Positions 51,723 through 61,214 of a stretch of DNA of 64,000 bases are shown piece by piece. Source of the DNA: QIAW01 sp035487295 (GTDB taxonomy: Bacteria; Acidobacteriota; Terriglobia; Terriglobales; Acidobacteriaceae). Made by a program: the position numbers and the translations under genes. Position 1 is the stretch's first letter. Each line of letters starts with the position of its first letter. The stretch is from contig DATHMH010000043.1 in assembly GCA_035487295.1 (NCBI GenBank), forward strand, positions 124,001-188,000, given 5' to 3'. The notes below the pieces were generated by a model. It saw nothing but the letters and a program-made list of their open reading frames with translations, did no database searches and was not told the origin of the DNA.

Positions 51723-53732
51723 ATGTGTACATCTTTGCGAACTGTTCTCGCTCTCTTTCTTCTACTCCTGCTGGTATGCGGATTAACTCCGGCCTTCTGC
51801 CTCGATCAAGACATTCAGGTCGAAGATATCGCATTCCTGGACGAACTGCATGGATGGGTTTCTGTCGGTGAGCCAAAACCGGTTCTCTATCACACTTCAA
51901 ATGGAGGGACTACTTGGACTCAGGTTTCTCTGAATTTGGCTCTACGTTGCGTTCATTTTCTCGATTCCCATACAGGCATCGCCCTGCATGTCGAATCCGA
52001 ATCAACAACGGCCATCTATCGCACTGTAGACGGAGGCCGAAGCTGGAGGAAAATGACATCAATTGAACTGCCGAATCGAACACATCTGGTCGATATTGGA
52101 GCCACGAGCCTTGCAAATGTGTTCGTCGTAGGTGAGGGATCTGGCGGGCTTGGCTATTTCGCTCAGATTCAGGGCAAGGATGCAACGGTTCAGGTTCGAA
52201 ACGACTTGCCTGCAGACTTTACTCGACAATCGAATGCTTTGGCGGTCTTCGGTGACGGCGCACAGCACGTCTGGATTGTCGGAAAGGAACTGATCTTGCA
52301 TTCGGCTAATAACGGTAAAACATGGGAAAACCAATATGTAAACACCTCACCACGGATGGATATGGCAATTTCGGGTTACGCCCTACCGGGCGGGCATGCC
52401 TGGATTGCAGCGGCTGATTTTGATGTGTATCGAACTGACGATTATGGCAAGCACTGGGACCGCACTTTGACAACAACGGATCACACGAATTTTTCGAGTA
52501 TTTCATTTTCTAGTCTCGAGAGGGGATGCGCGATTGGCGACTCGCCTTGGGTTTACTGTACCGGGGACGGTGGGCAGACATGGTCCAAGACAAAAGCGTT
52601 TCCCTATTATCCAGAGGAATCAGCTACTAGATCGAAGATCTTTCTATTTCCCTCCGCCAACGGTTGGGCAACCATCAACGGAGGGCTGTACAAAACGGTG
52701 GATGGAGGCCAAAGCTTCCGAGAGGTATTGACAGCTACGTTGCCAGCATCGTCGAACATTCCTGGCGAGTTCCAGGCTCTGAGGACAAGCATCAACGCTC
52801 CGACGGAGCTTGCCTACGATGATCGGGGGTTCTTGTATATCGTTGAATCGCTACAAAGACGGGTTCTCAGGCTCGACCTCGAACGCGCATCCATCAAAAT
52901 ACTCGCACAGCCGCCTGACAGCGATGAGGATGATGATGACATTGAACATGCCGATCCGAACGCCATTGCCACCGACCAACGCGGAAGTGTATTCATAGGT
53001 GACTTCAACGGACGTCTTCGGAAGCTCGACGTCGCGTCGGGCGAGATAACGGACCTTCTTCCTAAGGAAACGCTTGCTGTTCCCAAGTCTATGGCCACGG
53101 ATGCGTCGGGAACCCTGTTGATCGCGGATGGGCATGACGCCCCATTTTGGTGGTCTCCACAGCTGGGTCTTCAACCTGTGCGGGTAAGGGGCGCCGAGCA
53201 GTCCTCTGAAAATAGACCGCAAGATCCCAAGGCAAGCCCTCGATTTTCGAGCGGGGTTGCTGTCGATCAGAAAGGCGACATTTTTGTCGCAGATTACACA
53301 CATTGCCGAATCTACAGGATCTACAACGAGACTCAGATTCTGACAACTATCGCAGGCACGGGTGTGTGTAATTCTTATGGAGATGGGGGACCGGCTGTTG
53401 CCGCAGCTTTGAATTATCCAAGCTCAATCGCCGTCGACAATAAAGGGAACCTATTTTTCGCGGAAGGTGGGACCGGTCGAGTCCGTAGGATCGACAAATC
53501 CGGCATAATCACCACGTACGCAGGGACAGGAGTAAAGGGCTTTAGTGGCGACGGAGGCCCTGCAACGGAAGCCATGCTAGACAACCCCTCTGGCCTCGCT
53601 ATAGATCCAGTCGGCAATCTCTACATCGCTGACTTCGTGAACAATCGTATTCGGAGAGTGGACGCGGTGAGCCACATCATCACAACGGTTGCTGGTAACG
53701 GAAAGCCTAGAAGACTTGACCGCGTGATGTGA
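51723..53732 (+). CDS. Exported propeller protein: YCF48/BNR-like plus NHL repeats
   Basis: A 669-residue protein with a signal peptide at residues 1-27 (LALFLLLLLVCGLTPAFC). Residues about 28-370 repeat the YCF48/BNR pattern (LHGWVSVGEPKPVLYHTSNGGTTW; YRTVDGGRSW; LHSANNGKTW; YRTDDYGKHW; GDGGQTWSKT). Residues about 380-660 are NHL-type blades (PTELAYDDRGFLYIVE; YPSSIAVDNKGNLFFAEGG; NPSGLAIDPVGNLYIADFVNNRIRRV). It ends with VAGNGKPRRLDRVM where relatives would go on with another SGDGG blade, so the C-terminus looks cut. The start is ATG 51723 with GAGG upstream. It may be cargo of the old integration event next door (inference). Confidence 0.82.
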   Translation: MCTSLRTVLALFLLLLLVCGLTPAFCLDQDIQVEDIAFLDELHGWVSVGEPKPVLYHTSNGGTTWTQVSLNLALRCVHFLDSHTGIALHVESESTTAIYRTVDGGRSWRKMTSIELPNRTHLVDIGATSLANVFVVGEGSGGLGYFAQIQGKDATVQVRNDLPADFTRQSNALAVFGDGAQHVWIVGKELILHSANNGKTWENQYVNTSPRMDMAISGYALPGGHAWIAAADFDVYRTDDYGKHWDRTLTTTDHTNFSSISFSSLERGCAIGDSPWVYCTGDGGQTWSKTKAFPYYPEESATRSKIFLFPSANGWATINGGLYKTVDGGQSFREVLTATLPASSNIPGEFQALRTSINAPTELAYDDRGFLYIVESLQRRVLRLDLERASIKILAQPPDSDEDDDDIEHADPNAIATDQRGSVFIGDFNGRLRKLDVASGEITDLLPKETLAVPKSMATDASGTLLIADGHDAPFWWSPQLGLQPVRVRGAEQSSENRPQDPKASPRFSSGVAVDQKGDIFVADYTHCRIYRIYNETQILTTIAGTGVCNSYGDGGPAVAAALNYPSSIAVDNKGNLFFAEGGTGRVRRIDKSGIITTYAGTGVKGFSGDGGPATEAMLDNPSGLAIDPVGNLYIADFVNNRIRRVDAVSHIITTVAGNGKPRRLDRVM

Positions 53733-54147
53733 AGTTGATCGCACAATGCTGTCTGCGGAAAAACTTAACAATGAGTAAGCGGTCGATTTTGACCGTCTAG
53801 ACAAGAGGACAGAAGCATGCTCAGCCGTCTGGTTAAAGAATAGTTTTTTCAGCCAACGAACCCAAGCATTGCTTTCGTGCCTTTTCAGGAACTTCCTGAT
53901 TTGGTTTTCATAAAGGGGTTTGCTTTGCCGATGTAACGCGATTAAACACATGCTACGGCAAAAATCACTCGATTGGACTTACGAGGAGCCGCTAAGGGTG
54001 AACTTTCAATCCGGGCAGCCTATTAATTCATAAGAGCAAACACTCAGCGCCTGCACCTTGAAGCCATGCCGGCCTCTACTATATTCTTTTCGCTAATGCC
54101 GCTCTGCATCTGTTCGGCTGGGAAGATCACAATCAAATGAGGGTCCT
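53733..54147. other. Intergenic region, no gene seen
   Basis: The 415 bases have no frame with a convincing start and family match. The abrupt change after the last NHL blade suggests a deletion or insertion joint near 53710. The last 20 bases include AGGGTCCT ahead of the next ATG. Confidence 0.4.
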
Positions 54148-55236
54148 ATGAAGAGACGTGAGTTCTTGAGGCACACCGGCTCGATGTGCGCCGGCCTGGC
54201 GCTTTCGAAAGCAGTTCCCTTATTTGCAGACACGCCGGCATCCGGCGGCTGGCGGACCTTTGAAGTCACCACGCATGTTGAAGTCTTGAAACCATCCGGT
54301 GTGACTCATATATGGGTTCCGGCAGCTCTTATCCGGAACACATCGTTTCAGAAGACGCTCGGCAACAAATTCGTTGCCCCTGGCGGCACAGCAAGACTCA
54401 CCGGGGCCAGGCAGGATTCATTGGGCATCGTGACGGCTACCTACCCGGAACGCGTCAAGCCGGCCCTGACCCTGACTAGCCGCGTGTCGGTCAGGAATTA
54501 CGGTGTTGATCTCTCCACGCCCTTCCATGAAACCCACGCGTCGCGCTCAGAGCTCGAGTACTGCCTCCGGCCCAGCAAGTACATACCGACAGATGGAATC
54601 GTAAAAGCGACCGCTGACAAGGCTGTAAAAGGCGCCGGCACCGATTTCGAAAAAGCCCGCGCCATCTACGAGTGGATTGTCGAGAATACTTTCCGCGATC
54701 CGAAAGTCCGCGGCTGCGGGCGCGGTGACATTCGCTTCATGCTCGAGTCCGGCGATCTGGGGGGCAAGTGTGCCGATCTCAACGCGCTCTACGTCGGGCT
54801 GGCTCGCGCCGCCGGTCTCCCTGCCCGCGACGTCTACGGCCTTCGCATCAATAAGTCCGATTTGGGATACAAGAGTTTGGGATTGGCCACTGATAAAGCT
54901 ACGAAAGCGCAGCACTGTCGCGCTGAAGTTTATCTCAATCAACATGGCTGGGTTCCGGTCGATCCTGCTGACGTTCGCAAGGTCGTTCTGGAAGAGCCCC
55001 CGGGCAACTTGAAACTCGACGACGCGATGGTGTCGAAAGCCCGGACCCGGCTGTTCGGATCCTGGGAAATGAATTGGATGGGCTATAACTACGCCCATGA
55101 TGTCGCGCTGCCCGGCTCGACTGGACAGTCGCTCGTCTACTTCATGTATCCGCAGGCCGAAACCGCAGAGGGCCGTGTCGATCCGTTCGATCCAGATAAC
55201 TTCAGGTACGAGATCACGGCAAAGGAAGTGACTTAA
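54148..55236 (+). CDS. Tat-exported transglutaminase-like protein
   Basis: A 362-residue protein. The N-terminus MKRREFLRHTGSMCAGLAL is a twin-arginine signal. Residues about 36-150 are a beta domain of the transglutaminase-like N-terminal type. The core has GGKCADLNALYVGLARAAGLPARDVYGLR with catalytic Cys208, then HCRAEVYL with His256 and PVDPADV with Asp272, so the triad is complete. Such proteins act as proteases, amidases or crosslinkers; the substrate is unknown. Export of the folded protein would use the Tat system (tatA at 8934). It stands alone. Confidence 0.88.
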   Translation: MKRREFLRHTGSMCAGLALSKAVPLFADTPASGGWRTFEVTTHVEVLKPSGVTHIWVPAALIRNTSFQKTLGNKFVAPGGTARLTGARQDSLGIVTATYPERVKPALTLTSRVSVRNYGVDLSTPFHETHASRSELEYCLRPSKYIPTDGIVKATADKAVKGAGTDFEKARAIYEWIVENTFRDPKVRGCGRGDIRFMLESGDLGGKCADLNALYVGLARAAGLPARDVYGLRINKSDLGYKSLGLATDKATKAQHCRAEVYLNQHGWVPVDPADVRKVVLEEPPGNLKLDDAMVSKARTRLFGSWEMNWMGYNYAHDVALPGSTGQSLVYFMYPQAETAEGRVDPFDPDNFRYEITAKEVT

Positions 55237-55761
55237 ACGTTCACGGAGCTCGGCTCGGCGGCTACGGTGAACCTATTGCTTACACACTTATTCTGATTGG
55301 CCATCCCTCGGGTTATAGGCGTTTAACCTGGAGCGGCACACGTGATATCACACCCTTTAGTTTTTCAAATTATGCGTCATCATGGTTATAGCCGCATTCA
55401 AGAATGCCGGGCTTCAGTTTTTGAGATCTTTGAAAACTCGCGAGAAACAGTCCGGGTTGCGGGTTCGCAGCCACGCCGGGAGCTGGCGGCTTTGTTTACC
55501 GAAAAGATAACAGAATGAAATTTGAGCCGAAGCAAAGAGTAGCCCTCAGCCACACCTGTTCATTACTCCCCGAGGTCCCTGGATGTCATTGATGATTGGC
55601 AGCTTAACACTGCGCCGACTACTCAATGTAATGGGGGGTGGGGGTATTGTCAGATCGATAACACGCGCTGCGCAGACAGACGGCAAAGACGCGGAGTCAA
55701 TCAACTCCGCGTCGCCAGGTCAAACACACCAAGGTCAGCAGCGCGGCATTGCCGCCCTCCG
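55237..55761. other. Intergenic region with one hairpin
   Basis: I see no gene in these 525 bases. A perfect hairpin, GACGCGGAGT/ACTCCGCGTC with a 6-base loop, lies at 55688-55713. Confidence 0.45.
55686..55713 (-). terminator. Hairpin downstream of the small lipoprotein gene
   Basis: GACGCGGAGT (55688-55697) and ACTCCGCGTC (55704-55713) pair perfectly. Read on the minus strand it is followed by only TTT, so termination is likely but weak. Confidence 0.5.
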
Positions 55762-56154
55762 CTAAGTGCAGGTCAGTGTGGCGGTGCCAGTGACGGTCGC
55801 CGCGGTGTTATTCACACCCGTGCCCACCGTGATCTGGACATTGGCCGGCGCCGAGGCGGTGATGGTTACCGTTCCCGGAATCTTGCAGGTCGCCAGTCCA
55901 AGACTGGTAATCGATACCACCGCTATATTCGATGACGACCAGCTCACGCCGTCGCCTACCGTCAGCAACCGGCTCTTGCCGTTGCTGAAGTTGCCGGTTG
56001 CGCTGAAACCTGTTTGGCCTTGCGAACTGCTCGGGGCAGTCGCGCTCGCTGGAGTCACTGTAATACTGGTGATGGTCGGGTGGCCGGCGCCACATCCCAT
56101 CAACAAGACCGAAGCTGTTATTAAAGAGAGAAGAACAAACCGCAGTTTTTCCAT
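55762..56154 (-). CDS. Small Ig-like (Big_2-type) lipoprotein
   Basis: A 130-residue protein with a lipoprotein signal, LITASVLLMGCGAG; the Cys at about 21 would be lipidated. The mature part is one Ig-like domain of the bacterial Big_2 kind (ITSITVTPASATAPSSSQGQTGFSATGNFSNG; VSWSSSNIAVVSITSLGLATCKIPGTVTITASA). Many acidobacterial giants carry tandem copies of this domain; here it is a lone copy. There is no strong ribosome binding site ahead of ATG 56154. It ends with CT at the C-terminus (TLTCT), with a second Cys that may pair with that in LATCK. Confidence 0.75.
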   Translation of the reverse strand: MEKLRFVLLSLITASVLLMGCGAGHPTITSITVTPASATAPSSSQGQTGFSATGNFSNGKSRLLTVGDGVSWSSSNIAVVSITSLGLATCKIPGTVTITASAPANVQITVGTGVNNTAATVTGTATLTCT

Positions 56155-56535
56155 AAAAATTTAGAGGGCGCGAACCAGTCCGGGGTTGCCGGATACAGCA
56201 TGCAGCTCGGCGCGTGAAATTCTTCCAGGAAGCAAGTGCTCGCGACTGAGCAGTTAAGGTTGGGGGGCGGGAATCGTTGGCCAGCCGGGACCGTCTGCCC
56301 AGGCTCTGGTTACTAAAGTAACCTATTGTTTCGTCCCGGAATGTGGGATAGTAAGGGTAACTTGAAGCTGGCAGGGAGCTTAAGGCCCCCTTGCGAAATC
56401 AACAGCCGGTTGGGAGGCCGCACCGTTCTCCCTTGAGTGGGCTGATTATTGATAAGTAACCCAGAATTGATTTACACCCCCTCAACATAAACATATCCCC
56501 CGGAAAGTAATCCCCGAGAACGCACGGAGGTACCC
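56155..56535. other. Divergent intergenic region
   Basis: These 381 bases lie between two outward genes. I see no RNA gene. The last 80 bases are AT-rich and end with CGGAGGTACCC, the ribosome binding site of the next gene. A small dyad GTTACTaaAGTAAC lies at about 56310-56323. Confidence 0.4.
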
Positions 56536-57258
56536 ATGTTCACGCAACGTTTTGCTCCGTTTACAGTATTTTGCGCCATCGTATTGGTGGCACCGTCTGT
56601 GTTCTGTCAGAACCTGACTACAAATATAATCTCTGAGAGTCCCAAACCGGCAGCTCCGGTGCAGAGCGCTTCAATAACAACGGCGCCGGTTCAGCCGCCA
56701 GATTTCCACCCGGACTACGGAGTAATCAGCGGCAACCATTATGTAAACAGCTATTTCGGATTCTCCTATCGCTATCCAGAGGGCTGGAACGGTAACGCGA
56801 TACAATCTTCTGCCGCCAGCCAGATGTACGCCATGTTTACCGCGAATCCGGTGGGTTCCAGCGGTACAGATATGCGCTACATCAGCATTAATGCCGATTC
56901 CCTGGGGAAGAACGTGGTTCCCAAAGATTTTATTAAGGCCTCGCTCGATGCCTTTGCCGGTCCCACGGGCGCCTTTAACGTGCTGCACGCGGATAAGCAT
57001 TACACTTTTGCAGGCAAAGATTTTTACCGGATTGATCTGACGTCCAAACCGGCGCCGGGAAGTCCGGCGATTTACCAGACGCAGGTTTTTGCCTTTCTCG
57101 CCAACTATGCGGTCACGTTTTCCTTCATGGCGGGGAATGCGAACGATATCGAGACCATGATTCATAGTATGGAGTCGCTCGATTTTTCCGCGCCCGATCA
57201 TTCGGCAACAGCGCCGGTGCGCGCGGCGACAGTGGTAACTAACCCTCAAGCCAGATAA
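56536..57258 (+). CDS. Exported protein of unknown function
   Basis: A 240-residue protein. The signal peptide is residues 1-25 (FTVFCAIVLVAPSVFC). A Pro/Ser/Thr-rich spacer to about 55 follows. The domain opens HYVNSYFGFSYRYPEGWNG, a pattern of PsbP-like or DUF1795-type proteins (inference from the FGFSYRYPEGW motif). It goes on with DMRYISINADSLGK and ANYAVTFSFMAGNANDIETMIHSMESLDF. GGAGG lies six bases before ATG 56536. The next gene starts 38 bases after its stop and may be in the same transcript. Confidence 0.75.
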   Translation: MFTQRFAPFTVFCAIVLVAPSVFCQNLTTNIISESPKPAAPVQSASITTAPVQPPDFHPDYGVISGNHYVNSYFGFSYRYPEGWNGNAIQSSAASQMYAMFTANPVGSSGTDMRYISINADSLGKNVVPKDFIKASLDAFAGPTGAFNVLHADKHYTFAGKDFYRIDLTSKPAPGSPAIYQTQVFAFLANYAVTFSFMAGNANDIETMIHSMESLDFSAPDHSATAPVRAATVVTNPQAR

Positions 57259-57296
57259 GTGCGGGTTGCAGCGAAAAAACCCCTCGGAAGGCTTTT

Positions 57297-58238
57297 GTGA
57301 ATGCCATGAAGAGGCTCAGGTTTTTAATTTCGCTTTCGATGCAAGAAAATCATTATCAGAAGCTGCACGCGGCGGCGGCGCAGGCAACGGCCCTGCGCCT
57401 GGGCGTGGACGTGGAAATCCTGTATGCGCGCGGGGATGCGATTACGCAGTGCGAACAACTGCTGCAGGTGATTCATTCTTCGAAAGAGACGCGGCCCGAG
57501 GGCATCATATGCGCGCCGGTGGGCACAACCCTGATCCAGATTGCGCGGCAGGCGGCGGCGGCCGGCGTTGGATGGGCGGTGCTCAACCGCGAGGTCGAAT
57601 ACATTCCGGAGTTGCGCGGCGGGCAGGCGGCGCCTGTTTTTTCCGTCAGCGTTGACCAGGCTGAGATCGGGCGAATCCAGGGACGGCAGATCGGAGCGCT
57701 GCTTCCCGAAGGCGGATTGGTTCTCTATCTTCTGGGCCCCAGCGGCAATTCAACCGCCGAGCAGCGCTTAACCTGGATGCAGACGGTCAAACCCAGCAAC
57801 GTTCAGGTGAGAACCCTGATTGGCGATTGGAGCCAGCACAGCGCGCATAAAGCTGTAAGCCGGTGGCTTCAACTCCGAACTTCACACACCACTCCGGTGA
57901 ACCTCATTGCCGCGCAAAATGACGATATGGCCCTGGGTGCGCGGCGGGCATTTGAAGAACACACCAGCGGTGACCATCGGAAGCGATGGGGCAGGCTGCC
58001 TTATATCGGCTGCGATTGCTGTCCTGCAGCGGGACAAGACTGGGTCCGCAGGGGATTGCTTACCTCCTCGGTCGTCCTCCCGCCAACCGCGGGCATTGCT
58101 CTTGAGACGATGGTGCACGCAATTCAAACCAGGTCGAAGGCGCCCGAACATACCATTGTTCCTCCAGTTTCCTATCCCGCGCTCGAAAAGCTGGCGCCAG
58201 CAGCCTTACAAAAAGCTACGGTTCCAGAACTGATTTGA
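57297..58238 (+). CDS. Periplasmic-binding-protein-like sugar-binding domain protein
   Basis: A 313-residue protein with the type I periplasmic binding fold: RLRFLISLSMQENHYQKLHAAAAQATALRLGVDVEILYARGD, ARQAAAAGVGWAVLNRE, GRIQGRQIGALLPEGGLVLYLLGP and NLIAAQNDDMALGARRAFEE. There is no signal peptide and no DNA-binding domain, so it appears to be a cytoplasmic ligand-binding protein, which is unusual for this fold. A run of five Cys occurs near GCDCCPAAGQDW. GGAAGG lies five bases before GTG 57297. No ABC transporter genes are near. The ligand, perhaps a sugar, is unknown. Confidence 0.75.
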   Translation: MNAMKRLRFLISLSMQENHYQKLHAAAAQATALRLGVDVEILYARGDAITQCEQLLQVIHSSKETRPEGIICAPVGTTLIQIARQAAAAGVGWAVLNREVEYIPELRGGQAAPVFSVSVDQAEIGRIQGRQIGALLPEGGLVLYLLGPSGNSTAEQRLTWMQTVKPSNVQVRTLIGDWSQHSAHKAVSRWLQLRTSHTTPVNLIAAQNDDMALGARRAFEEHTSGDHRKRWGRLPYIGCDCCPAAGQDWVRRGLLTSSVVLPPTAGIALETMVHAIQTRSKAPEHTIVPPVSYPALEKLAPAALQKATVPELI

Positions 58239-58301
58239 AGTTTTGGTTTGAATATCTGAAGACAAGTTGTAAGCCTTTCTCATCAGACGCCGCCTCTCCG
58301 C

Positions 58302-60377
58302 TTGCACCAGCCCGGATGCAACCGGCGGCAGACTGAGCACATCTCACCTTCGCAGCCACAAATATTCACAATTGAACCGGAGACCTGCATCCGAGCATTC
58401 GACAAAATCAAATGGCCCTTGCTGGTGATGGCGTTCGCCTTCTTGCTGGCGATCCCGGCCGCAGCACAGTCGGCGAACCCAATTCCCAATATTCCAGCCG
58501 CGGCCGGCAACGTCTCTACCCCAACTGTCTCAAACCCGGCGCCTTCGGGCGCGGACCTTCCCAATGCGCAGGCGATCATCGCCTTCCTCAATCAGGCCAT
58601 TGACTGGCACCGCCACATAGTCGTGGAAGAGCAGCTTGCAACCGACCCGACCGACACCCTCTATCTCAATGATGACCGCCAGAACTCCCAGCAGATTTTA
58701 CAGCTCTCCTTTGATTTTGCCCGTGCTGCAGCGCAATTGCTGGCCGGCAAAGGGCAGGCGAACACGGAACAAATGCAGGACGAGCCGGAAAAATATCAAT
58801 CGCTCTACCGGGCGGCGGCCGATGCCGACAACGAGGTACGGGAAACCCAGGCCGAACTGGAATCGGATCGGCAGAAGCTGGCGGCCGCCCGCGGCAGCAG
58901 CCGCAAGAAATTGCAATCCACCGTTGACGAGTTGCAAAGCGAGCTCAATCTTGCCCAGAGCCGCAACCAGATGCTGCATGACATGTTGCAGTTTGTAAGC
59001 GGCGCCGCCGGTGCGGGAGGCAATCTGCTGGCGCAGATTGATCAGCTCCAGCGTTCCGTTCCTGAACTGCAATCGGACATAACCAAGACCCAGCCGGCAG
59101 CAAGTGCTCCTGCAACCGATCAGGCCGCGCTGCGCCGCAGCCAGCCGTCGGGCATTCTCGATCTGACGGAGGAGCTTTTCGCGCTGCATCACAAGGTCAC
59201 CACCCTCGATCAAAGCATGCAGTTGACCGACGCTCTGGCGCAATCTGCGCAGAGGCTCCGCACGCCGTTTCTCTCAAACCTGACCACGATCGCACAGCGC
59301 GGAGAGCAACTGGCCAAGCAAGCCGATAGCAGCGATCCTGCCCAGCTCGAGCAGCTCAAAGGCCAGTTGAATGCGCTCACCGCCAGCTTCAAACAAATTT
59401 CCGCCGCCCTGCTGCCCCTGAGCAAACAGGCGGTGCTGTTCAATGTCTATAAGAGCAATCTCAGCCGCTGGCGCAACAACGTTAAGAGCGAATATTCGGC
59501 TGACCTTAAAAGGCTCATTTTCAGGGCGGTGCTGTTTGGAATCGTTGTCGCCGTGGTGGTGGCCCTTTCGGAAGCCTGGCGGCGGGCGACATTCCGCTAT
59601 GTGCACGATTTGCGCCGGCGCTACCAATTTCTGCTTTTGCGCCGCTTCGTTCTCTGGTTCGCCATTGCCATCACCATAGCCTTTGCCCTGGCCACCGAAG
59701 TCGGGTCGCTCGCCACCTTTGCCGGCCTGATCACCGCGGGAATTGCTGTGGCGTTGCAAAACGTGATCCTGGCTGTTGTCGGCTACTTTTTCCTGATTGG
59801 GAAATACGGCGTGCGTGTGGGCGACCGCGTGCAAATCTCGGGCGTCACCGGCGACGTGATTGATATTGGCCTGATCCGCCTTCATCTCATGGAGGTGGGA
59901 GGCAGTTGGGGAGACCGCCAGTTAACCGGCAGGATTGTGGTGTTCTCCAACGCCGTCGTCTTTCAACCCAACGCCAGCTTCTACCGGCAGATTCCCGGGA
60001 CCAACTTCGTCTGGCACCAGGTCTCGCTTACGCTGGCCCCGGGCAGCAACTACCATCTGGCGAAGCAACGCCTTTCTGAGGCCGTGGAGTCGGTGTACGG
60101 CAGCTATCGCGACAAGATCGAAAGACAGCATGAGCAAATGCAGCGGACCCTGAGTGTTGTCGTGGCCGCTCCGCAGCCCCAGAGCCAGCTCCGCATGACC
60201 CAAAACGGAATCGAGGTCGTGGTTCGCTATCCCATCGAACTGGAAAGCGCGACGGCAATCGATGACCAGATGATGCGAGAGCTGCTGGATGCGATTGCGC
60301 GAACTCCCGAATTGAAATTAGCCGGCTCGGGAATCCCTAATATAGAACCTGCCAGTGAAGAACATAAGGCCGCCTGA
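58302..60377 (+). CDS. MscS-family mechanosensitive channel with large periplasmic coiled coil
   Basis: A protein of up to 691 residues. The export segment is at about residues 37-55 (KWPLLVMAFAFLLAIPAAAQ). Residues about 85-390 are helical and Gln/Ala/Leu-rich, a long periplasmic coiled coil (VRETQAELESDRQKLAAARG). Membrane helices lie at about 405-425, 450-470 and 478-505; the last (GLITAGIAVALQNVILAVVG) is the pore-lining TM3. The beta domain has GVRVGDRVQISGVTGDVIDIGLIRLHLMEVGG. It should open under membrane tension to release solutes. The start TTG 58302 is uncertain because no ribosome binding site is seen. Confidence 0.88.
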   Translation: MHQPGCNRRQTEHISPSQPQIFTIEPETCIRAFDKIKWPLLVMAFAFLLAIPAAAQSANPIPNIPAAAGNVSTPTVSNPAPSGADLPNAQAIIAFLNQAIDWHRHIVVEEQLATDPTDTLYLNDDRQNSQQILQLSFDFARAAAQLLAGKGQANTEQMQDEPEKYQSLYRAAADADNEVRETQAELESDRQKLAAARGSSRKKLQSTVDELQSELNLAQSRNQMLHDMLQFVSGAAGAGGNLLAQIDQLQRSVPELQSDITKTQPAASAPATDQAALRRSQPSGILDLTEELFALHHKVTTLDQSMQLTDALAQSAQRLRTPFLSNLTTIAQRGEQLAKQADSSDPAQLEQLKGQLNALTASFKQISAALLPLSKQAVLFNVYKSNLSRWRNNVKSEYSADLKRLIFRAVLFGIVVAVVVALSEAWRRATFRYVHDLRRRYQFLLLRRFVLWFAIAITIAFALATEVGSLATFAGLITAGIAVALQNVILAVVGYFFLIGKYGVRVGDRVQISGVTGDVIDIGLIRLHLMEVGGSWGDRQLTGRIVVFSNAVVFQPNASFYRQIPGTNFVWHQVSLTLAPGSNYHLAKQRLSEAVESVYGSYRDKIERQHEQMQRTLSVVVAAPQPQSQLRMTQNGIEVVVRYPIELESATAIDDQMMRELLDAIARTPELKLAGSGIPNIEPASEEHKAA

Positions 60378-60508
60378 GCCGGCGAGAGAAAAATAGCCTC
60401 GCATTTCGAACCGCTCTTGGTTTATGGGCCTCTTCATGTTAAACCTATGCATCCAACCAAAAGAACTGAAGATTCCCCCTGATTTTCAAGATTAACCAAG
60501 GACTAACC

Positions 60509-60748
60509 ATGCAAAGGATTCTGCGAATACTAATTTTGACATTGGCTGCCGCCAGCATGTCTACCCTGTCACTCAAGGCACAGGATACCCAGGGCGCAAA
60601 ACAGGACATGAAAGATGCCGGGACATCCACCAAAAACGCTGCTAAGAAGACCGGCCAGGCGATAAAGAAAACAACCAAAAAGGGAACGCATAAAGTCGCC
60701 AGGAAAACCAGCCAGGCCGCCGGCGATGTGGAGAACAAGACCCGGTAA
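60509..60748 (+). CDS. Small exported Lys/Ala-rich protein
   Basis: A 79-residue protein. Residues 1-24 are a signal peptide ending SLKAQ. The mature part is a basic amphipathic helix (QGAKQDMKDAGTSTKNAAKKTGQAIKKTTKKGTHKVARKTSQAAGDVENKTR) with an 11-residue-like periodicity, as in small stress or LEA-type peptides. Other acidobacterial genomes carry many such small proteins (general impression). It lies 80 bases before the third small CxxC gene and may share its transcript. Confidence 0.75.
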   Translation: MQRILRILILTLAAASMSTLSLKAQDTQGAKQDMKDAGTSTKNAAKKTGQAIKKTTKKGTHKVARKTSQAAGDVENKTR

Positions 60749-60827
60749 CGGCCAAGCCTTATGCGACAGCTACAACGCAACCGTTTCAGACGGCATCTGC
60801 TGCTTGGAGAGGTGCCGGCTTAATCTT

Positions 60828-61214
60828 ATGAATCGAACCACAAACCCAGTCTCGCCAAAAGAAAACGGACATCGAAGTTACGACCAGACCGACTGTCTTC
60901 TCTGCCCGGGCGAGCCGGTGTTGCAATCGGGCATCTACGAAATCTGCCATGAAGACGAACCCAGGGTAAATGCCTTGCTGGTGCGTGACAGCATCTTCCC
61001 CTTCTGCCGGCGCTGCGGCGAGCAGGTGCGTTACAGACTGGTCACGGCGGCGCCCCACATCTCCGAAGACTCTGATTTTGTCGAGGATACCTCCGGCTCA
61101 GACAACCCGCCGTTTCCTCTGGCATCTTCCACAGTGTCCCCTATACAACTTGGATTCGCTCATGGCTTCCGCTACTCCCAAGACGACGTACAAGCCCGGA
61201 GAGAAGATACCTAA
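60828..61214 (+). CDS. Small CxxC protein, GIY-H-FPxCxxC family, member 3 (two Cys pairs)
   Basis: A 128-residue protein. The family core is present as CPGEPVLQSGIYEICHEDE, FPFCRRCGEQVRYRL, but the HRxxHEV part is replaced by EPRVNALLV. It has an extra pair CLLC at residue about 23, so it alone has four Cys and a full zinc-ribbon set. The C-terminal part (about 85-128) is acidic and then unrelated. Its last 53 bases overlap the next family member in another frame. The start is ATG 60828; GGAGAGG is about 13 bases upstream. Function unknown. Confidence 0.7.
   Translation: MNRTTNPVSPKENGHRSYDQTDCLLCPGEPVLQSGIYEICHEDEPRVNALLVRDSIFPFCRRCGEQVRYRLVTAAPHISEDSDFVEDTSGSDNPPFPLASSTVSPIQLGFAHGFRYSQDDVQARREDT

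Noticed and set aside
53577..53951. A 124-codon minus-strand frame
   Set aside because: It overlaps the coding end of the NHL protein and gives no recognisable family.
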